Made by a program: the position numbers and the translations under genes
Notes under the pieces: model-generated
What the model saw: only the letters and a program-made list of their open reading frames with translations
Told to the model about the DNA's origin: nothing
Databases searched by the model: none
Assembly (NCBI GenBank): GCA_902594145.1
Contig: CACJLA010000001.1
Span: 62,001-126,000 of the forward strand
DNA from: an uncultured Alphaproteobacteria bacterium
Lineage (GTDB): Bacteria; Pseudomonadota; Alphaproteobacteria; HIMB59
Length of the DNA: 64,000 nt
Direction of reading: 5' to 3'
Shown: piece after piece, positions 35,263-44,720 of the stretch
Numbering within the stretch: the first letter of the stretch is position 1
Layout of the letters: the number at the start of each line of letters is the position of its first letter

Positions 35263-35862
35263 ATGCGCAAATTAATTTTATTTACTCTTACCCTTTTACT
35301 TTCAATGACTTTATTATCTTGCCAGGGAACGTTGCAACAAGAGATGGAAAAAATGGATAAAATATATGGGTATTGTGACAACCCTCATAGAGATTTAAAT
35401 GAAATGGATTACGAAATATGTAAATCTAAAGAAAGAGCAAGAGCACCTTCAAATAAAAATGAGAACATGGAACCATTTAACTTAACAGAACTTATAGACA
35501 AAGTAAGAGGTGAAGATTTCAATACAAATGGATACGTTAAAACAAGTGTAAACCCATTTTTGTGGCAAGGATCAATTGATGTGACTTCAGTATATGATTT
35601 AAAGATTGCTGACTCAAATGGGGGGTTTATTCAAACGGAATGGATCTTTGACAAAAATGCATTGGAAAAGAGATGCATGATAAAAATACAAATTATATCT
35701 GCTGACTATGTGAGTACTGGTATAAAAACTAAATTCCTTTGTGAAAATAAAAATCAAGATACTTGGCAAACTGATGGTAAACAATATTTAGAGGAAGAAA
35801 AAATGCTAACCTTAAGAATATTAGAAGCATCACAAAAGTACTCAAATACAGCAATAAATTAA
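35263..35862 (+). CDS. DUF3576 family lipoprotein
   Basis: This 199-residue protein has a lipoprotein signal peptide with the lipobox LLSC (lipidated Cys20). The mature part contains VNPFLWQGSIDVTSVYDL and GGFIQTEWIFD, the DUF3576 pattern. The gene directly precedes leuS in many alphaproteobacteria, as here (7-base gap). The function is unknown; an outer-membrane or periplasmic role is inferred from the lipidation. Confidence 0.85.
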   Translation: MRKLILFTLTLLLSMTLLSCQGTLQQEMEKMDKIYGYCDNPHRDLNEMDYEICKSKERARAPSNKNENMEPFNLTELIDKVRGEDFNTNGYVKTSVNPFLWQGSIDVTSVYDLKIADSNGGFIQTEWIFDKNALEKRCMIKIQIISADYVSTGIKTKFLCENKNQDTWQTDGKQYLEEEKMLTLRILEASQKYSNTAIN

Positions 35863-35869
35863 ATTTTAA

Positions 35870-38236
35870 GTGGCAAATAAAAACTACATATTAGAAATGT
35901 TTCCATATCCGTCTGGTAATATTCACATGGGGCATGTCCGTAATTATGTAATTGGAGATATATGCGCTAGATATCATAAACTAAAAGGTGATGAAGTTAT
36001 CCATCCTATGGGCTGGGACGCCTTTGGGTTACCTGCTGAAAATGCAGCAATTCAATTTAACACTCACCCACAAGACTGGACACTAAATAATATTAAAAAT
36101 ATGAAGTCCCAACTTCAGAAACTGGAATTGGATTTAGACTGGGATAAAGAATTAGCAACATGTAATAAAAATTATTATCGTTATCAGCAAGAATTATTTA
36201 TTGATCTTTATAAAGCAGGCTTAGCTTATAAAAAAGATGCTTTAGTTAATTGGGACCCTGTTGATCAAACCGTTCTCGCGAATGAACAAGTCATAGATGG
36301 AAAGGGATGGAGAACTGGAGCTCAAATCGAAATGAAGACTCTCTCACAGTGGTTTTTTAAAATTACAGATTATGCAGAGGAGCTGTTAGATGGTTTAGAC
36401 AAACTAGAGCTATGGCCTGAAAAAGTAAAAACAATGCAAAGAAACTGGATAGGTAAATCAACTGGAGCAGAGATAAAATTTAAAATATCTGACAAAGACG
36501 AATTTTTGAATATATTTACTACAAGACCAGATACGATTTACGGAGCAACCTTTATTGCTGTTTCCATTAATCATCCTATTGTGAAAAAAAATTTAGGAAA
36601 AACTAGAATTCAAGATATTAAAAAAAATTTTGAGACAGTTGATACCGAAAAAAATAAAGTTGGCGTATCTCTTGAAATAAATTGTGATCATCCAATATTG
36701 GAAAAAAAAATACCTGTTTATATTGCAAATTTTGTACTTGATAATTATGGAGAGGGAGCCATTTTTGGATGTCCAGCACATGATGAAAGAGACTATGAAT
36801 TTGCAACTAAATACTCTTTACCAATTATAAAGGTAATAAAATGTAGTGATGATGATTTACCATTCACTGAAAAAGGAACTTTAATTAATTCACCAATGCT
36901 TGATGGCCTAGATCAAAATGAAGCAATAGAAAAAATTGTTAATTTTTTTAAGGGCAAAGGCATAGGAAAAGAAAAAATTAACTATAAAATTAGAGATTGG
37001 GGGGTGTCTAGACAAAGATATTGGGGATGTCCGATACCAGTTATCTATTACGAAGATGGCTCATATAGAGTGCTAGATAAATCTGAATTACCAGTTCTAC
37101 TACCATATGATGTTAACTTACAAGGTAAAGGTAATGCCCTTTTAAATCTAAAAAGTTGGCGAGAAGTAGTTTGTTCAAAAACAAAAAAAAGAGCTTACAG
37201 GGAAACTGATACTCTGGATACGTTTGTTGACTCATCTTGGTATTATATTAGGTTTTTGAACAATACCTTAGACAAGCCTTTTGATAAAAACCAAGTGGAT
37301 CAATTTCTCCCAGTGGATAAATACATAGGTGGCATAGAACATGCTATACTTCATCTTTTATATTCAAGATTTTTTATGAAAGCCCTAAGAGATATATACA
37401 AATTGAAAGTTGACGAACCTTTTAATCAACTTTTCACCCAAGGAATGATTACACATAGGACATATAAAACTAAAAATAACGAATGGATAATGCCAAAAGA
37501 AGTTATATCAAGAGATGGAAAATTCCTCAGAGAAAAAACGAAAGAAATAATTGAGGAGGGTCCTTCTGAAAAAATGTCAAAATCAAAGAAAAACGTTATC
37601 GAACCTGATGAAATATTAGATAATTATGGAATTGATGCCACTAGAATTTTTGTAATCTCAGACTCACCACCAGATAGAGAATTGGAATGGACAGATGAAG
37701 GTATTCAAACTTCAAAAAATTTAGTTAGAAGAATTGATAGACATTTCTCTCAAAAAAAGACAAATATTAATATTTCTAATGAAAAAAAAGTTGAAAAATT
37801 TATATATGATATAGAGAAAAATATTTTGAATTTTTCACTAAACAAGTGTGTCGCAGATATATATACTCTTTTCAACTATCTTGAAAAAGAAAATGTTTAC
37901 CTTTCAAATAGTGAACTAGGCAAAAAAGTTTTGGTTTGCTTATTTCCTATACTGCCAAAATTAACAAAATCAATTAATAATAAATTATTTAATTCTAATA
38001 ACTTTGATAGATGGCCTAAAATTAGAAAAGAGCTATTAGTTGAAAATGAAATTAATTTACCAGTACAAATACATGGTAAATTAGTGACAACAATAAAGAC
38101 TGAAAAGGGTTATGATGAAACTGATATTCTAAATAGTATATATCAATTAGATAAAATAAAATTTAAGATAAAAGAAAAAAAAATTATTAAGGTCATACAT
38201 GTTCAAGATAAAATTATTAATATTATTACTGATTAG
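35870..38236 (+). CDS. leuS: leucyl-tRNA synthetase lacking the usual N-terminal segment
   Basis: LeuS attaches leucine to tRNA-Leu. Class I signatures are intact: HMGH (residues 19-22) and KMSKS (near residue 568), plus [20 protein letters not shown], the editing-domain [13 protein letters not shown] and [15 protein letters not shown]. The GTG start gives 788 residues beginning [17 protein letters not shown]. coli LeuS has about 33 more residues before the corresponding KYYCLSMLPYPSG. An in-frame TAA lies directly before the GTG, and DUF3576 occupies the DNA upstream, so the N-terminal segment is truly absent. The 3' end overlaps lptE. Confidence 0.95.
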   Translation: MANKNYILEMFPYPSGNIHMGHVRNYVIGDICARYHKLKGDEVIHPMGWDAFGLPAENAAIQFNTHPQDWTLNNIKNMKSQLQKLELDLDWDKELATCNKNYYRYQQELFIDLYKAGLAYKKDALVNWDPVDQTVLANEQVIDGKGWRTGAQIEMKTLSQWFFKITDYAEELLDGLDKLELWPEKVKTMQRNWIGKSTGAEIKFKISDKDEFLNIFTTRPDTIYGATFIAVSINHPIVKKNLGKTRIQDIKKNFETVDTEKNKVGVSLEINCDHPILEKKIPVYIANFVLDNYGEGAIFGCPAHDERDYEFATKYSLPIIKVIKCSDDDLPFTEKGTLINSPMLDGLDQNEAIEKIVNFFKGKGIGKEKINYKIRDWGVSRQRYWGCPIPVIYYEDGSYRVLDKSELPVLLPYDVNLQGKGNALLNLKSWREVVCSKTKKRAYRETDTLDTFVDSSWYYIRFLNNTLDKPFDKNQVDQFLPVDKYIGGIEHAILHLLYSRFFMKALRDIYKLKVDEPFNQLFTQGMITHRTYKTKNNEWIMPKEVISRDGKFLREKTKEIIEEGPSEKMSKSKKNVIEPDEILDNYGIDATRIFVISDSPPDRELEWTDEGIQTSKNLVRRIDRHFSQKKTNINISNEKKVEKFIYDIEKNILNFSLNKCVADIYTLFNYLEKENVYLSNSELGKKVLVCLFPILPKLTKSINNKLFNSNNFDRWPKIRKELLVENEINLPVQIHGKLVTTIKTEKGYDETDILNSIYQLDKIKFKIKEKKIIKVIHVQDKIINIITD

Positions 38237-38717
38237 CTTTTTTCTTTTTTCCTGTACAGAAAACAAAATACAAAATTTTAATAATAAGTACTCTTTAGAT
38301 TATATCAGTGGTGAATATGATGGCCTTGTTCTAAAAAATATATTGACAAGTTATTTATTAAGTTTTGATTTATATGATAATAATTCAACATTGCAAATTA
38401 AGTCATCAATATCTCACTCACCTACACTTTATATTACTAATATAGACAATACCTCCGATAGAGTGAATATTGAAAGCAGCATAAATGTAAAAATTGTAAA
38501 TCAGAAAAATGAATGTGAGGTCTATTCATTTGATAAGACTTTGTCACAATTTTATATATTTGCTGATAGTGATAAATTTGTAAGTAACGATAAAGCACAA
38601 GAAAAAATTAAACGAGAAAATACTGAAACATTAGTAAAATCATTTATAAATAACTTATATATAACAGAACAAAAATGTTCATCAAAAATTCTAAAGATAA
38701 GAGAAAAATATTATTGA
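38199..38717 (+). CDS. lptE: LptE-like lipopolysaccharide-assembly lipoprotein
   Basis: This 172-residue protein has a lipoprotein signal peptide with lipobox LFSC (Cys19) and a small alpha/beta domain. LptE plugs the LptD barrel in the outer membrane during LPS export. Sequence similarity is low, as usual for LptE, and the call leans on position: in alphaproteobacteria lptE lies between leuS and holA, and this gene overlaps the leuS 3' end by 38 bases and the next gene by 43 bases. Confidence 0.6.
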   Translation: MFKIKLLILLLISFFLFSCTENKIQNFNNKYSLDYISGEYDGLVLKNILTSYLLSFDLYDNNSTLQIKSSISHSPTLYITNIDNTSDRVNIESSINVKIVNQKNECEVYSFDKTLSQFYIFADSDKFVSNDKAQEKIKRENTETLVKSFINNLYITEQKCSSKILKIREKYY

Positions 38718-39337
38718 ATAATATTAGTGTTATAGAAAGTTTTTTGATAACTGAAAGGAATGATAAACTTATAATAAATCAAGTATCTGAAGAAATTGGT
38801 ACTTTCTATAAGAATTTCATTTATAGATCTTGTGCTGAAAAAGGAATTAATGTTATTCTCAGCAATAGAGATGAGGAAAGGGAAACAGAAGATTTATTCA
38901 AAAAGAAAGAATTAAAGATTTGTTTGACAAATAGTGCAAAAGACATTGAAAATGTTTTATCTAAGAGGGAAAAGTTTATAGTAATTACAGATTATAAAAT
39001 TTTTAAAAAATATTCTAATAGTTTGTTATCAGTCAATGGATACAATTATGAAAAGGATATTAAATATTATGTACAAAATAATCTTAAAATAAGTAACTTA
39101 GATATCTTAGAGTTTTGTATTTCTACACCTCAACTAGTTTTTTCAGAAACTTCAAAATTTCTTGTCAATAGCAAAGGCTATGTCAAAGAAACAAAAATAA
39201 ATGAAAGAAATAATCCTATATTAGAACTAAGAAAAGAATTGTTTAATTTAAAAAGAAAAAAGGGTGATTTAAGGAAAGCTTATGAAATTTTAAAAAACGA
39301 AGCAAAGTTTAAAAAACTCAATTTTTTAGCTTATTAA
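38675..39337 (+). CDS. holA: possible DNA polymerase III delta subunit (HolA-like), strongly shortened
   Basis: This 220-residue protein lies where alphaproteobacteria carry holA, between lptE and parB. HolA opens the beta clamp during loading. I see the expected alternation of strands and helices (SVIESFLITERND, KFIVITDYKIFKKYS, KYYVQNNLKISNLDI), but the family length is about 330-350 residues and the C-terminal collar domain seems reduced or missing. Identity is not certain. It overlaps lptE by 43 bases and converges on parB with a 20-base overlap. Confidence 0.4.
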   Translation: MFIKNSKDKRKILLNNISVIESFLITERNDKLIINQVSEEIGTFYKNFIYRSCAEKGINVILSNRDEERETEDLFKKKELKICLTNSAKDIENVLSKREKFIVITDYKIFKKYSNSLLSVNGYNYEKDIKYYVQNNLKISNLDILEFCISTPQLVFSETSKFLVNSKGYVKETKINERNNPILELRKELFNLKRKKGDLRKAYEILKNEAKFKKLNFLAY

Positions 39338-40145
39338 TAAGAAAATTATATTGCTCTAAATTTTCATAGAATATTTTTATATAACCTTTTCCTTTTGAAT
39401 TATATGTTATTTTTGTTTTAAAACCAATTGTACTGCTAAGGTTTAGCTCCTCATTTATTAAATTTGGTTCGGTTATTGATGCTTTTTTTTTATTTTTTTC
39501 AAGATCTCTTACAGTAAGCTTTCCTTTCTCGATCTGATTTAAAGTATTTTCATCGAAGTCATCAGGTGTTTTCCCAATTAAAGCCCTTGCATGACCCATT
39601 GAAATCTTACCTTTATTTAAAAGGTCAGAGAAATACTCATGAAGATTTAATATTCTTAAAAGGTTTGTTATGTGTGATCTACTTTTTCCGACAATATTAG
39701 CAAGATTTTCATGTGTATAATTGTTTTTTTCAATTAATCTTAAATAAGCCATAGCCTCTTCTGAAATCTTTAGATCTTCTCTTTGTATATTTTCGATAAG
39801 TGATATCTCGTCTTTGTCCAAATCATCCGGGATTAATAATGATGGTAATATCTTGAGATCTGCTAGCTGTGCAGCTCTCCATCTCCTCTCCCCTGCAACT
39901 ATTGTAAAATTGTCATTATCTTTTCTGATTAAGATGATTGGCTGAATTAAACCATTTTTTTTAATTGATTGTGCTAGCTCATCAATCTTTTCTTTATCAA
40001 ATTCCTTCCTTGGCTGAGACTCGTCTCTGAATATTTTCTCAATTGAGACCAATAATAATCCTTTATTTTCAGAGCTACTATTTTGAATAATCTTTTTATC
40101 ACCTAACAGGGAGGAGAGGCCTTTACCTAATTTTTTATTTACCAA
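39318..40145 (-). CDS. parB: chromosome partitioning protein ParB
   Basis: This 275-residue ParB has an N-terminal basic KKLGKGLSSLLGDK, the CTP-binding ERRWRAAQLADL region in the ParB/Srx domain (GERRWRAAQ), SLIENIQREDL, and a helix-turn-helix LANIVGKSRSHITNLLRIL that binds parS. ParB loads at parS, spreads as a CTP-dependent clamp and is moved by ParA to segregate the origins. The start overlaps the parA stop by 11 bases. A parS site lies 3.2 kb upstream in the mnmG start. Confidence 0.96.
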   Translation of the reverse strand: MVNKKLGKGLSSLLGDKKIIQNSSSENKGLLLVSIEKIFRDESQPRKEFDKEKIDELAQSIKKNGLIQPIILIRKDNDNFTIVAGERRWRAAQLADLKILPSLLIPDDLDKDEISLIENIQREDLKISEEAMAYLRLIEKNNYTHENLANIVGKSRSHITNLLRILNLHEYFSDLLNKGKISMGHARALIGKTPDDFDENTLNQIEKGKLTVRDLEKNKKKASITEPNLINEELNLSSTIGFKTKITYNSKGKGYIKIFYENLEQYNFLINKLKN

Positions 40146-40902
40146 TTTGATGAATGCTCCTTTCTAAAAATTCCTTTGCCAATGCAATATAAGCTTGTGA
40201 ACCACTACACTTTAAATCGTATATAATAGCTGGCAACCCATGGCTTGGGGCCTCAGACAATCTGACATTTCTTGGCACATTAAATTTGTATACATTAGTG
40301 TCAAAATATTCTCTTGCTTCTTTTTCAATTAATGAAGATAAAGAATTTCTTCTGTCATACATCGTTAAAATTATTCCATTTAATTTTAAACTAGTATTTA
40401 AATTTGTTTTGACTGCATCAATTGTTTTGATTAGTTTAGAAAGACCTTCCAAGGCAAAAAATTCACATTGAACAGGAATTAAAATTTCATCACTCGCTAC
40501 AAGTGAACTAATGGTCAATAAGCCAAGAGTGGGTGGTGTGTCAATAAAAACATACTCATAAAAATTCATTATATTGCTTAAATAATCTTTTAATAAATAA
40601 TTTCGATTTTCGTCATCTGCCAATTCATATTCTGCAGCAGCAAGATTCTCACAAGCTGATATTACATCTAAATTAGGTATTTGCGATTTTTGTATAGCAT
40701 TGTTAATTTTAACTTCATTACTAAAAACTCTGTAAATTGAAAGTTTAGGATCATATGCATCAAAAGACATTGAAGAATTATATTGGGGATCCATATCAAT
40801 TACTAAGACTTTCTTATCTATTGATGCTAAAGCAGTAGCAAGGTTAACAACAGTTGTTGTTTTTCCAACACCTCCTTTTTGATTAGCGATTGTAATTATC
40901 AT
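40135..40902 (-). CDS. parA: chromosome partitioning ATPase ParA
   Basis: This 255-residue ParA/Soj-type ATPase has the deviant Walker A KGGVGKTTT (residues 9-17), the switch I region DMDPQYNSS, and Walker B FIDTPPTLGLLT. Nucleotide-driven binding to the nucleoid pulls ParB-parS complexes toward the cell poles. The start overlaps the rsmG stop by four bases and the stop overlaps the parB start by 11 bases, so rsmG-parA-parB are one unit. Confidence 0.97.
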   Translation of the reverse strand: MIITIANQKGGVGKTTTVVNLATALASIDKKVLVIDMDPQYNSSMSFDAYDPKLSIYRVFSNEVKINNAIQKSQIPNLDVISACENLAAAEYELADDENRNYLLKDYLSNIMNFYEYVFIDTPPTLGLLTISSLVASDEILIPVQCEFFALEGLSKLIKTIDAVKTNLNTSLKLNGIILTMYDRRNSLSSLIEKEAREYFDTNVYKFNVPRNVRLSEAPSHGLPAIIYDLKCSGSQAYIALAKEFLERSIHQIGK

Positions 40903-41516
40903 TTAGCACATACAATAATAATTTTAGAGTCATCAGATGTTATACTTGGATATGTTTTACATAAATAATTGTTATTATTTAAAATTTGTAATTCGGATAA
41001 GTAGGACTTCCCTTTTAGTAAAATAAACTTTGTATGCTTGTGAATAATTTTTTTAGTTAGAGATATGATTTTATCGACTGGTGCAAACGCTCGAGCTGTA
41101 ATGTAATCGATATTAAGGTCTGATAAGTCTGAAATAGATTTGTTGTGAACTTTATAATCTAAACCAAGTTGTAACTTGCACTTATCTAAAAAGATTGATT
41201 TTTTTGGGGATTTTTCAACTAAATGAAGGTTTTTGTATCCTATTATGGATAAGATAACTCCCGGTAACCCGGCACCTGAACCAATATCCATGTGTGTTTT
41301 TTTTCTATTAGGTAGGTATTTAACTATTTGTATGCAATCAAGTAAATGCCTTTGATCAAAATTTTCTACTGTACTTTTGCCAATTAGGTTCATTTTTTTA
41401 TTTTCGTCTATTACTATCTTTTTATATTCGTATAATTTTTTTAAAATAAATTTATAATTTTTAAAATTTTCATTACAGAAAATTGTTAAATTATCGTCGA
41501 GCAATTTTATTTCCAC
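40899..41516 (-). CDS. rsmG: 16S rRNA (guanine-527-N7)-methyltransferase
   Basis: RsmG (GidB) methylates G527 in the 530 loop of 16S rRNA. The 205-residue protein shows the SAM-binding MDIGSGAGLPGVILS, then LVEKSPKKSIFL (acidic residue binding the ribose) and the DYITARAFAP motif. It overlaps mnmG by 26 bases at its start and parA by four at its end, keeping the classical gidA-gidB-parA-parB order. Confidence 0.96.
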   Translation of the reverse strand: MEIKLLDDNLTIFCNENFKNYKFILKKLYEYKKIVIDENKKMNLIGKSTVENFDQRHLLDCIQIVKYLPNRKKTHMDIGSGAGLPGVILSIIGYKNLHLVEKSPKKSIFLDKCKLQLGLDYKVHNKSISDLSDLNIDYITARAFAPVDKIISLTKKIIHKHTKFILLKGKSYLSELQILNNNNYLCKTYPSITSDDSKIIIVCAK

Positions 41517-43353
41517 TAATTTTTTTATATTTCATTATTTGAAAAAGTGCGCTGGGTGTTATACCAGATATTTTACATGCATCATTTAAGTTTGTAGGTC
41601 TATGTTTATTTAATTTTTCGAGTATCTCTCGCGATAACGAAGGTATTTTATTAAAATCAATATTGGTCAAATTCATATTTTTATTTTTATTTAATTGATC
41701 ATATGATTTTTTCTCACGTTCATAAAATACTTGATATTTTGAGTCAAAATATATTTTAGTAAGTAATTTTTGATCTATTTTGACACTAAAAAAGTCTTTA
41801 AATTTTTTTGTTGATAATTCTAAAAATTTTAAAACTTCAAAACCATTTCTAATCTTTCCATCCTTCTTAACTTTTATTCTTTTCGTCTTCAAATCATTTG
41901 GGGAATATTTTAGTGACTTTATTTTCTTTAATATTTTTTTCTCATCTTTAATATTTTTTGTAATTAGGTTGTATTCTGTTTTATTAAATACTTTATTATT
42001 TATTGTACTAGAAAACCTCTCATAAGAATTATCTGTCCTAAGTTTTAATCTATTTTCAGCTCTTGACGTGAACATTCGGTATGGTTCTGTCACACCTAGC
42101 TTTGTCAGATCATCTACCAAAACTCCTATATAACTGTTTTCCCTTTCAAAAACTTTATTATCAAATTTTATTTTTTTTATTTTCATAGCAGCATGAATGC
42201 CTGCATATATACCCTGACCAGCTGCTTCTTCGTAGCCTGTAGTACCATTTATTTGTCCAGCTAAAAAAAAGTTTTCAATTTTCTTTGTTTCAAAATTATT
42301 TTTTAATTCTCTAGGATCAACTGTGTCGTATTCTACAGCATACCCGTACTGATCTACTTTACAATTTTCCAAACCTTTAATGGATCTAAGAAATTTTAAC
42401 TGAATATTTTTATCTAAAGAATTAGATATACCATTTGGGTAAACAAGATTGGAATTTAGTCCCTCAGGCTCTAAAAAAATATTATGCCCGTTTCTGTCGC
42501 CAAATTTAGTTATTTTGTCTTCAATTGATGGGCAATATCGAACACCTTGAGACTTAATGATACCAGAGTACATTGCAGACTTATCAAGATTATTCCTGAT
42601 AATTTTATGTGTTTTAATGTTAGTTTTAGTTATGTAACAATTTACATTTTTGTTCGTATTTTGTTTTGTAAAGTATGATAGAAAAATACCATTATTTTCA
42701 GATGGTTGAGGATCAAGAATGTCATAATCGATAGATTGAGCATAAATTCTAGGAGGAGTGCCAGTCTTAAGTCTCATTGTCTTAAAATTTTTATTGATAA
42801 ACTTTGCAAGTTCTTTGGAAGAGCTATTTCCAATTCTTCCTGCCTCTTTTACTTCATTTCCAAAATAAATTTTACCATTTAGAAAGGTACCGGTTGTAAG
42901 AATAACAATCTTTGATTTAATTTTACCTGCTTTAAGGCATTCAAGCCCAACAATCTTGTTATTTTTTTGTAAAATATTTATTGCTTCATCTTCAATAAGT
43001 TCAATTTTAGAGGATTTAATGTATTTTTTCATGTTTTTAACATATAGATCTCTATCAATCTGTGCTCTTACACCCCACACAGCAGGTCCTTTTGATAAAT
43101 TTAATACTCTATAATGAATTGCCGATTTATCTCCAATTTTACAAATAACTCCACCTAAAATATCAACTTCACTGGCTATGTGAGTTTTGCCTACCCCGCC
43201 AATACTAGGATTACATGATAGTTTGCCCAAATCTGATTGATTTTTAGTAATTAAAGCTGTTTTTAAACCATATTTTTCGCATATATTGGCTGCCTCTGCT
43301 CCAGCATGTCCAGCACCTATTACTACTACATCATAATGTTCCACGTGAAACAA
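41491..43353 (-). CDS. mnmG: tRNA uridine-34 5-carboxymethylaminomethyl synthesis enzyme MnmG (GidA)
   Basis: MnmG with MnmE forms the cmnm5U34 modification of wobble uridine in several tRNAs, using FAD, NADH and methylene-THF. The 620-residue length is normal. FAD loop VIGAGHAGAEA (residues 12-22), the conserved catalytic-cysteine segment CNPSIGGVGK and the FLAGQINGTTGYEEAAGQG motif are present. The start is TTG (43353-43351) giving MFHVEHYD. The first six codons contain a parS site, so the N-terminus is partly dictated by the segregation system. Its start lies just after the mnmE stop. Confidence 0.97.
   Translation of the reverse strand: MFHVEHYDVVVIGAGHAGAEAANICEKYGLKTALITKNQSDLGKLSCNPSIGGVGKTHIASEVDILGGVICKIGDKSAIHYRVLNLSKGPAVWGVRAQIDRDLYVKNMKKYIKSSKIELIEDEAINILQKNNKIVGLECLKAGKIKSKIVILTTGTFLNGKIYFGNEVKEAGRIGNSSSKELAKFINKNFKTMRLKTGTPPRIYAQSIDYDILDPQPSENNGIFLSYFTKQNTNKNVNCYITKTNIKTHKIIRNNLDKSAMYSGIIKSQGVRYCPSIEDKITKFGDRNGHNIFLEPEGLNSNLVYPNGISNSLDKNIQLKFLRSIKGLENCKVDQYGYAVEYDTVDPRELKNNFETKKIENFFLAGQINGTTGYEEAAGQGIYAGIHAAMKIKKIKFDNKVFERENSYIGVLVDDLTKLGVTEPYRMFTSRAENRLKLRTDNSYERFSSTINNKVFNKTEYNLITKNIKDEKKILKKIKSLKYSPNDLKTKRIKVKKDGKIRNGFEVLKFLELSTKKFKDFFSVKIDQKLLTKIYFDSKYQVFYEREKKSYDQLNKNKNMNLTNIDFNKIPSLSREILEKLNKHRPTNLNDACKISGITPSALFQIMKYKKISGNKIARR
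43337..43352. promoter_or_regulatory. parS site (ParB binding), one mismatch from consensus
   Basis: TGTTCCACGTGAAACA differs at one position from the consensus parS palindrome TGTTTCACGTGAAACA. It lies inside the start of mnmG, where it encodes the residues F-H-V-E-H, and is 3.2 kb from parB. It is the only near-consensus copy that I noticed in the window. Confidence 0.88.
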
Positions 43354-43354
43354 T

Positions 43355-44680
43355 CTACTTTCCTATGCAAAAATTGCTAAAAACTCTATCATAAACATCT
43401 TCATTGTTAATATACCCAAATTCGTACGAAAAATCATCTAATATATTTCTAATTAATTGTGCAATTATTAAAATATCTCTTTCATTAATAATATCATTCT
43501 CATATTCTAATATTCTTTCTAAGAATTCTATCTCGCTATTGTTAAATTCTAGTTTATGATTTTTATGAGTAACATATTTGTTATAAATAGAAGATATCTT
43601 GATTCTACTGAAAAGGGCCTCTCTATTCAAATAATGGTTAATTTTTATATTTTTAGAGTTGTAGTTAAATTGATCTGATTTTGTTTCAATTATAGTGAAA
43701 TTTTTATTAATATCGAAATCTTTAAATAGTTTGGTTAAATCTGCTTTTCTCGTGTTTTTATCCTTTAAAACAAGAAAATGATCGATCTCTTTAGATAATT
43801 TTTGTGCTTTTCTATAACCAAATTTTTCTATTTTTCCTTGCTTAGATCTATGACCAGCTGTATCGAATAATTCGAACTTTTTTCCATCAAATATTATTTG
43901 GTTTGACAGGATATCTCTAGTAGTACCTTTAATATTAGTTACAATGGCTCTTTCCTTATCTATAATCATATTAAAGAGTGTTGATTTTCCTACATTAACT
44001 GGTCCGATCAACATAATTTTGCAAATATTCTTTTGTTCTATTTTTGTTCTATTTTTATGTAATAATTTATTACAAATATTAAAAAAATCTCTCGTTTTTT
44101 TCATTATATTTTTAAAGTTGAAATCTTCATCATCAACAAAATCTATAGAAGCTGTAATTTCAGAGAACAAATTAACAATATCTTCTTTAAGTGGTGTAAG
44201 TCCGCTAACTATGTCACCTTTAAAAAGGATTTTTTTATTATATTCTAAAGATGAAAAAGACTCATTATTTATGATTAAATTGATTGCTTTGGCCTGCTTA
44301 AGCGAATATTTGTTATTGAAAACAGAACGATAAGAAAATTCGCCTTTTTTTGCTAATCTAAAACCAGGTATTTTATAATCTTTAAATACTTGTTCAAGTT
44401 GACTAGCAATAAGAGGCGAACCATGAATAAATATTTCACAAACATCCTCTCCTGTAAAAGAGTTAGGTGATTTAAAATATACAACACTGCATTTATCTAA
44501 AATTGTTCCATCTATATTATGAAGTTCCACTAATTTCATCATTGAATGATCTTTTGAGAAATTTCTTTTTGTTAGTTTTTTCAAAATTAATAAAACATCA
44601 TCTCCCGATATTCTATAGCCTATAACGGGCGATTTAACTAATGGCGTAAAATTTGAATAAACTGTACCTGAATTAAACAA
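43355..44680 (-). CDS. mnmE: tRNA modification GTPase MnmE (TrmE)
   Basis: MnmE is the GTPase partner of MnmG in wobble uridine modification. The 441-residue protein has the N-terminal folate-binding domain, helical domains and an inserted G domain: G1 GPVNVGKST, G2 in TNIKGTTRD, G3 DTAGHR, and the C-terminal CIGK with its catalytic cysteine. The G4 motif, usually NKxD, reads TKSD here, an unusual change that may weaken guanine specificity. It is just upstream of mnmG (1-base gap) and diverges from a HAD gene across 40 bases. Confidence 0.96.
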   Translation of the reverse strand: MFNSGTVYSNFTPLVKSPVIGYRISGDDVLLILKKLTKRNFSKDHSMMKLVELHNIDGTILDKCSVVYFKSPNSFTGEDVCEIFIHGSPLIASQLEQVFKDYKIPGFRLAKKGEFSYRSVFNNKYSLKQAKAINLIINNESFSSLEYNKKILFKGDIVSGLTPLKEDIVNLFSEITASIDFVDDEDFNFKNIMKKTRDFFNICNKLLHKNRTKIEQKNICKIMLIGPVNVGKSTLFNMIIDKERAIVTNIKGTTRDILSNQIIFDGKKFELFDTAGHRSKQGKIEKFGYRKAQKLSKEIDHFLVLKDKNTRKADLTKLFKDFDINKNFTIIETKSDQFNYNSKNIKINHYLNREALFSRIKISSIYNKYVTHKNHKLEFNNSEIEFLERILEYENDIINERDILIIAQLIRNILDDFSYEFGYINNEDVYDRVFSNFCIGK

Positions 44681-44720
44681 AGCTTTGACATTATAAATTT
44701 ATAATTATGCTAGTCTAGCA

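Noticed and set aside
43944..44333. Open frame of 129 codons on the strand opposite mnmE.
   Set aside because: Fully antisense to a well-conserved gene, no ribosome binding site and low-complexity hydrophobic sequence; a shadow frame.
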